DNA from: Phycisphaerales bacterium
GTDB lineage: Bacteria > Planctomycetota > Phycisphaerae > Phycisphaerales > JAGLTS01
Length of the DNA stretch: 64,000 nucleotides
Direction of reading: 5' to 3'
NCBI GenBank assembly: GCA_023135165.1
Contig: JAGLTS010000028.1
Location: forward strand, 64,001-128,000
Part shown: one piece after another, positions 60,423-64,000 of the stretch
Position numbering within the stretch: position 1 is the first letter of the stretch
Layout: each line of letters starts with the position of its first letter
The notes under the pieces: generated by a model
The model's input: the letters and a program-made list of their open reading frames with translations, nothing else
Database searches by the model: none
Told to the model about the DNA's origin: nothing
Translations under genes and position numbers: made by a program

Positions 60423-61934
60423 ATGAGTCGCATCAATACAAATGTTAGCTCGCTGATCGCCCAACGCGTGCTGGGCCAGCAGAATCTCTCGCTGAGCAAG
60501 TCGCTCGAAAGGCTCTCAACCGGTCTGCGGATCAACCGCGGCAAGGATGACCCGGCAGGGCTGATCGCCAGTGAGAACCTTCGGGCCGACATGTCCGCAC
60601 TCGGGTCGGCGATCGGCAATGCCGAGCGGGCGGAGCAGATGGTCAACGTCGCGGAAGGCGGCTTGCAGGAGGTGAGCACACTGCTGACCGAACTGCAGGG
60701 ACTGACCACCACCGTCGCCAACACAGCCGGCCTGTCCACTGAGGAGAAGGAGGCTGTCCAGCTTCAGGTCGATTCGATTCTCCAGACGATCGACCGCATC
60801 GCGGATTCCACGACGTTCCAGGGCATCAAGTTGCTCAACGGCAACTTTGACTACAGCGTCTCGAACGTCGCCACGACCGTTTCCGACTACAAGATCAACG
60901 GGGCCAAGCTCGAAAGCGGCGGAACCCGTGACGTGCAGGTGCTTGTCACAACCTCGGCACAGCTGGCTGGCATGATCATGTCCACGAACGGTGCGCTGGA
61001 CCTCGGCACCGGCTCGACGTTCACGATCGAGATCGCTGGTGAGGAGGGGACGCGCGAACTGAGCTTCGCGTCAGGCACCACCGTTGCCCAGATGGTGACC
61101 GCTATCAACACCTACAAGGATGTGACCGGCGTCTCCGCTGCGGCGCTCGCCTCCGGCTCGATCGATGGCGTCGAACTCCGCTCGACCGAGTTCGGCAGTG
61201 ACCCCTACGTCTCCGTCAAGGTCATTGACGACGGCGGGATCGGTGCGGGGCTCGGCCTGTACGGCTTCGAGTCCGCCAATGCGGAAGCTGCGAACACGAC
61301 GATCCTGTCCACGTTCGCCAACGCCACGAACGCGGTCAAGGACAGCGGCCAGGATATTGGCGCGAGCATCAACGGCGTCACGGCCACGACCGATGGCAAG
61401 ACGGCGCAGATCAACACGGACTTCCTTGATGTGGAAGTCACGTTGACCGACACCGGGGCCGGCAATGTCGGCTCGATCAGCGCCTTCACCATCACCGGCG
61501 GCGGAGCGGACTTCCAGCTCGGCGGAACGGTGAATATCGCTGGAAAGGTGAGCTTGGGCGTCCAGAACCTCGCTTCACGCAAGCTGGGCAACTCGGCACT
61601 GGGGTATCTGAACTCGCTCACATCAGGCGATGCCAACAACATGGTGGATGGCGATCTGACATCCGCCCAGAAGATCCTGGCTCAGGCCATCAAGGATGTC
61701 AGCGCGACGCGAGGCCGACTCGGCGCGTTCCAGAAGAACACAGTCGGTGCGACCGTCCGGTCGCTCGGCGTGGCGCTGGAGAACACGACCGCAGCCGAGT
61801 CGACGATCCGTGACACGGACTTCGCCAGTGAGACGGCGAATCTGACTCGTTCGCAGATCCTCGTCAACGCGTCGATGAACGTGCTGAGCATCGCGAACGC
61901 GCAGCCTCAGAACGTCCTGTCCCTTCTGGGATGA
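60423..61934 (+). CDS. fliC: Flagellin 3
   Basis: This 503-residue flagellin closely resembles flagellin 2 along its whole length. It starts MSRINTNVSSLIAQRVLGQQ and ends with ANLTRSQILVNASMNVLSIA and LSLLG. Its central region includes EIAGEEGTRELSFASGTTVA, identical to flagellin 2. An in-frame extension to 60330 exists but ignores the perfect upstream GGAGG and the family N-terminus. It is followed by a strong terminator. Confidence 0.96.
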   Translation: MSRINTNVSSLIAQRVLGQQNLSLSKSLERLSTGLRINRGKDDPAGLIASENLRADMSALGSAIGNAERAEQMVNVAEGGLQEVSTLLTELQGLTTTVANTAGLSTEEKEAVQLQVDSILQTIDRIADSTTFQGIKLLNGNFDYSVSNVATTVSDYKINGAKLESGGTRDVQVLVTTSAQLAGMIMSTNGALDLGTGSTFTIEIAGEEGTRELSFASGTTVAQMVTAINTYKDVTGVSAAALASGSIDGVELRSTEFGSDPYVSVKVIDDGGIGAGLGLYGFESANAEAANTTILSTFANATNAVKDSGQDIGASINGVTATTDGKTAQINTDFLDVEVTLTDTGAGNVGSISAFTITGGGADFQLGGTVNIAGKVSLGVQNLASRKLGNSALGYLNSLTSGDANNMVDGDLTSAQKILAQAIKDVSATRGRLGAFQKNTVGATVRSLGVALENTTAAESTIRDTDFASETANLTRSQILVNASMNVLSIANAQPQNVLSLLG

Positions 61935-61960
61935 CGTCCTGATCCCCTGTGAACACTTCA

Positions 61961-61995
61961 CGCGGCGGTTCTTCGGAGCCGCCGCGTTTCTTTTT
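61961..61995 (+). terminator. Terminator ending the flagellar locus
   Basis: CGCGGCGG (61961-61968) and CCGCCGCG (61979-61986) form an 8-bp GC stem, followed by TTTCTTTTTG. It is 27 bases after the flagellin 3 stop codon. Confidence 0.9.
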
Positions 61996-62007
61996 GTGTG
62001 TGTTCGT

Positions 62008-62226
62008 TCAGGTGAGGCCGCACATTCCGCCGCTGCAGCACGACGGGCAAGCGGGGGCGCTGGATGCCGTTCCGGTGCCGGCCTTGGCCTCAAACGTGGA
62101 GAGGACTCGGCTAAACGTCCGTCCCTTGCCTTCCGGATCTTCAACGGGGGCATCCGCCTGGCTCATCGTCCGGAGCAGTTCGATCTTCGTGCCGTCTTCC
62201 TTACAGAGGTATTCATACAGGGGCAT
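62008..62226 (-). CDS. FmdB-like small regulatory protein
   Basis: This 72-residue protein starts MPLYEYLCKEDGTKIELLRTMSQADAPV, the opening of FmdB-family zinc-ribbon proteins (MPiYeY.C..Cg..fe). The usual N-terminal CxxC is reduced to a single Cys (LCKEDG). The second knuckle is displaced to the C-terminus (ACPSCCSGGMCGLT). It may bind metal differently from FmdB. It is convergent with flagellin 3. Confidence 0.72.
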   Translation of the reverse strand: MPLYEYLCKEDGTKIELLRTMSQADAPVEDPEGKGRTFSRVLSTFEAKAGTGTASSAPACPSCCSGGMCGLT

Positions 62227-62295
62227 GGTCGTGATCCTTGCTGTGTGCCGCCGCATCGTAGGCGGGGTACATCATAGGCTCAAGAAGTTATGAGG

Positions 62296-63057
62296 TCACG
62301 CAGGCGGTCGGCCGAGCAGCTTCGCCCGGGCGAGCAGCGTGTCGAGCATCGCCGGCGTGAGCCTGCCCGTGAACGTGTTCTGCTGGCTGACGTGGTAGCA
62401 GGCGAGGATGTGCCGATCGGCGAGGGTGAGCTTGGCGCCGTGTGCGAAGCGGGGTCTGGGACGGGGGATCGTGCAGCCGGCGCGTCCGAGCGTGCCCAGC
62501 GCCGCGCGCCATGCGATCCCGCCGAGGCAGAAGATCACGCGGACATCACGAAGGGCTGCGTATTCCTGGTCGAGATAGGCGGCGCACGTGGCAAGCTGGT
62601 CCGCGTTGGGCTTGTTGGCGGGTGGAGCGCATCGGCAGGCGGCGCTGATGTAGACGCCGGTGAGTGTCAGGCCATCCTCGCGCGAGACGGATTCAGCCTG
62701 GCTCGCAAGGCCTGCGCGATGCAGAGCGGCGTAGAGGAAGTCGCCGGACCGGTCGCCCGTGAACATTCGGCCGGTGCGGTTCGCGCCGTGGGCGCCCGGG
62801 GCCAGCCCGAGAACCCAGATGGCGGCGTGGTGGTCGCCGAAGCCGGGGACGGGTTTGCCCCAGTAGTCGCAGTCGAGATACGCCTTGCGTTTGGTGCGAG
62901 CCACCTTTGCGCAGTAGTCGCGCAGGTCGGCGCATCGCGTGCAGCGTGGAATGGTCTGCTCGATCCGTGCCAAGCTTGACCGCGGTGATCCGCGCCGTGT
63001 GGGGCGTGTGGGTCCGCCGGAGGCAGATTTCGCTTCGCTCAAGGTGGGGGTGGTCAT
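62296..63057 (-). CDS. Uracil-DNA glycosylase, family 5 type
   Basis: This is a 253-residue Fe-S DNA repair enzyme. The iron-sulphur ligands begin IPRCTRCADLRDYCAKVA and recur in YISAACRCAPPANKPNADQ. The catalytic region is WVLGLAPGAHGANRTGRMF (motif 1, lacking the acidic residue of family 4), with motif 3 at YHVSQQNTFTGRL. The first 25 residues (TTPTLSEAKSASGGPTRP) are encoded by a repeat of the R2 family, so the natural N-terminus may have been replaced. The ATG overlaps the stop codon of the upstream gene (ATGA). Confidence 0.9.
   Translation of the reverse strand: MTTPTLSEAKSASGGPTRPTRRGSPRSSLARIEQTIPRCTRCADLRDYCAKVARTKRKAYLDCDYWGKPVPGFGDHHAAIWVLGLAPGAHGANRTGRMFTGDRSGDFLYAALHRAGLASQAESVSREDGLTLTGVYISAACRCAPPANKPNADQLATCAAYLDQEYAALRDVRVIFCLGGIAWRAALGTLGRAGCTIPRPRPRFAHGAKLTLADRHILACYHVSQQNTFTGRLTPAMLDTLLARAKLLGRPPA
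63000..63057 (-). repeat. R2 repeat at the start of the uracil-DNA glycosylase gene
   Basis: On the minus strand it reads ACCCCCACCTTGAGCGAAGCG, AAATCTGCCTCCGGCGGACC, CACACGCCCC, matching R2 (ACGACCTTGAG.., AAATCCGCC..GGCGGACCCACGACCCC). It begins right after the stop codon of the gene ending at 63054, as other R2 copies do after other genes, yet is also coding here. Confidence 0.75.
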
Positions 63058-63800
63058 GGGTCCGACAGCATCGCAGCCTCGACAGCCGGATCAAGCGCCT
63101 CGACGATCAGGTTCATCCCACCCGCCGCGTCAACGGTGAGTCGGTAGAGGCGGCCGGGCAGGAGGGGCTTGTACACCGCCTCGCCCTGGGCAACGCGCAC
63201 ATCCATCTCACGGGCGAGATCCGGGTTGGTGGCGATGTCCCAGAACCGCTCCCACACCTGCTCCTCAAAGCGTGAAGGCTCCTCAGCGGTCGCGTACGCG
63301 GTCGGCACCGAGCCGGGCGTGTCGAGCATGATCCCATCGTCCGGGGCGATTCGGCTTGAGTAGATGCGCTGCATCAAGATGAGCGTCTTGCCCCGCAACG
63401 GATTCCCTCGCGCCACATCCTCGCTGCGGAACTTGACCGTCAAGGCGTCGAAGTAGGCGACATCGCCCGCAATGGTGAAGCTTCGGCGAGTGATCGGCTG
63501 CCCCTTGCCGTCTAACTCGACGTACAGCAGGTCGGTTTCCGCGACTTTCCAACCTGGCGCATCAAGCGGGGCGGGCTGCCCATCGGCGAGGCGTCGCGCG
63601 GTGACCACGATCTCGGCAATCCGCCGCTCCGCCCCCAGACGGGTGATCATCTGCTCATAGGTGCGGGTAAGCTCAGCGGACCTCGCTTCGAGCAGGGCCA
63701 GCTCGCGCTCATGCCGGGCGGAATCGCTGCGGATCACCAGCGTGTAGGCGATAGCGACGGCAAGCGCGAAAAGCACGGTGCTGCCCAGCAGTTTGCTCAC
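63054..63800 (-). CDS. Membrane-anchored conserved protein of unknown function
   Basis: This 248-residue protein has a single N-terminal membrane segment (LLGSTVLFALAVAIAYTLVI), a short coiled-coil (ALLEARSAELTRTYEQMITR) and a globular domain with LLYVELDGKGQPITRRSF, FRSEDVARGNPLRGKTLIL and GRLYRLTVDAAGGMNLIV. It has no recognised enzyme motif. The GTG start at 63800 has AAGGAG five bases upstream. It is translationally coupled to the glycosylase gene. The function is unknown; the domain probably faces the periplasm. Confidence 0.7.
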   Translation of the reverse strand: MSKLLGSTVLFALAVAIAYTLVIRSDSARHERELALLEARSAELTRTYEQMITRLGAERRIAEIVVTARRLADGQPAPLDAPGWKVAETDLLYVELDGKGQPITRRSFTIAGDVAYFDALTVKFRSEDVARGNPLRGKTLILMQRIYSSRIAPDDGIMLDTPGSVPTAYATAEEPSRFEEQVWERFWDIATNPDLAREMDVRVAQGEAVYKPLLPGRLYRLTVDAAGGMNLIVEALDPAVEAAMLSDP

Positions 63801-63899
63801 AGGAACTCCTTGTCCACGCGATCCAGGCCGAGCCGAACAGATACCGCGACGCTGGGCGCATGTTTGAGCCGGCGTCGGTATCCATCCGATAGACGTTGT

Positions 63900-64000
63900 A
63901 TGGGTTTCATCGTCCGATCGGCCTATCTGATTGCGGTTTTGGTGGCGGGGATGGTTGGGGCGCTGGCGGCGACCGCGAACGCCCAGACAACGCTGGCTGA
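63900..64000 (+). CDS. Start of a secreted protein (cut by window edge)
   Basis: The ATG at 63900 opens a frame that runs to the window end (33 residues). GFIVRSAYLIAVLVAGMVGALAATANA is a typical signal peptide with an ANA-QT cleavage site. Nothing further can be said about the protein. It is divergent from the gene at 63054-63800, with 99 bases between. Confidence 0.6.
   Translation, partial: MGFIVRSAYLIAVLVAGMVGALAATANAQTTLA

Overview
The window is GC-rich, gene-dense chromosomal DNA that looks like a flagellated member of the Planctomycetota, probably class Phycisphaerae. The evidence is indirect but consistent. Three secreted proteins end in the calcium-loop, dockerin-like tail common in that group (D.DGDG.TDQ.DLG.LL..YG). 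A Minf_1886-type Planctomycetota/Verrucomicrobia protein is present. There are two adjacent, divergent ClpP paralogues, a membrane protein with a CPRCGY...CPECG zinc ribbon, and a FliW/CsrA-type flagellar locus. No rRNA, tRNA, CRISPR array, prophage or insertion sequence was recognised.

Layout. 1-5371: end of an amidohydrolase, a 3-methyladenine glycosylase, a Minf_1886 protein, an HNH protein, a secreted DNRLRE-like protein, an unknown protein and IscX. 5474-14064: housekeeping genes (thymidine kinase, a THUMP-like methyltransferase, a TMTC-like membrane TPR protein, IspG, a Fur-family regulator, a PilZ protein, shikimate kinase) and a 40-codon gene relic. 14350-21793: secreted or surface proteins (subtilase, beta-propeller-like protein, FG-GAP/C-type-lectin protein) separated by repeat-rich spacers. 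22510-30813: CoA-binding protein, ClpP1-ClpP2, lipoprotein, PGRP-type amidase, a Ser/Thr kinase overlapping a phosphoesterase, then a dehydrogenase-pdxJ-dapA cluster. 30944-39011: an NtrB/NtrC-like two-component pair followed by three tightly coupled glycosyltransferase genes, the last a GT9-coiled coil-GT2 fusion. 39095-44076: ThpR, a candidate structured RNA, GNAT, a radical SAM protein, then an FRG-domain protein beside an adenine methyltransferase fused to an Mrr-like nuclease domain. 44762-61934: a Xer recombinase, then a long co-oriented flagellar locus (orf79-flgF-flgG-flgA-flgH-flgI-flgJ-flgN-flgK-flgL-fliW-csrA and three flagellins). 62008-64000: an FmdB-like protein, a family 5 uracil-DNA glycosylase, a conserved membrane-anchored protein and the start of a secreted protein.

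The most interesting signals lie between genes. (1) A promoter-to-terminator unit at 39769-40008 encodes a roughly 206-nt RNA of six consecutive hairpins, two of which carry four GGA motifs in their loops. That architecture suggests a CsrA-titrating RNA, and the window also carries csrA/fliW and flagellin leaders with GGA-loop hairpins. (2) A roughly 190-bp repeat, present twice, carries nine A-tracts phased at about one helical turn, as expected of curved DNA. (3) Two families of short palindromic repeats sit mostly just after stop codons in the same orientation as the upstream gene. One of these families has also entered coding sequence, in dapA and at the start of the uracil-DNA glycosylase gene.
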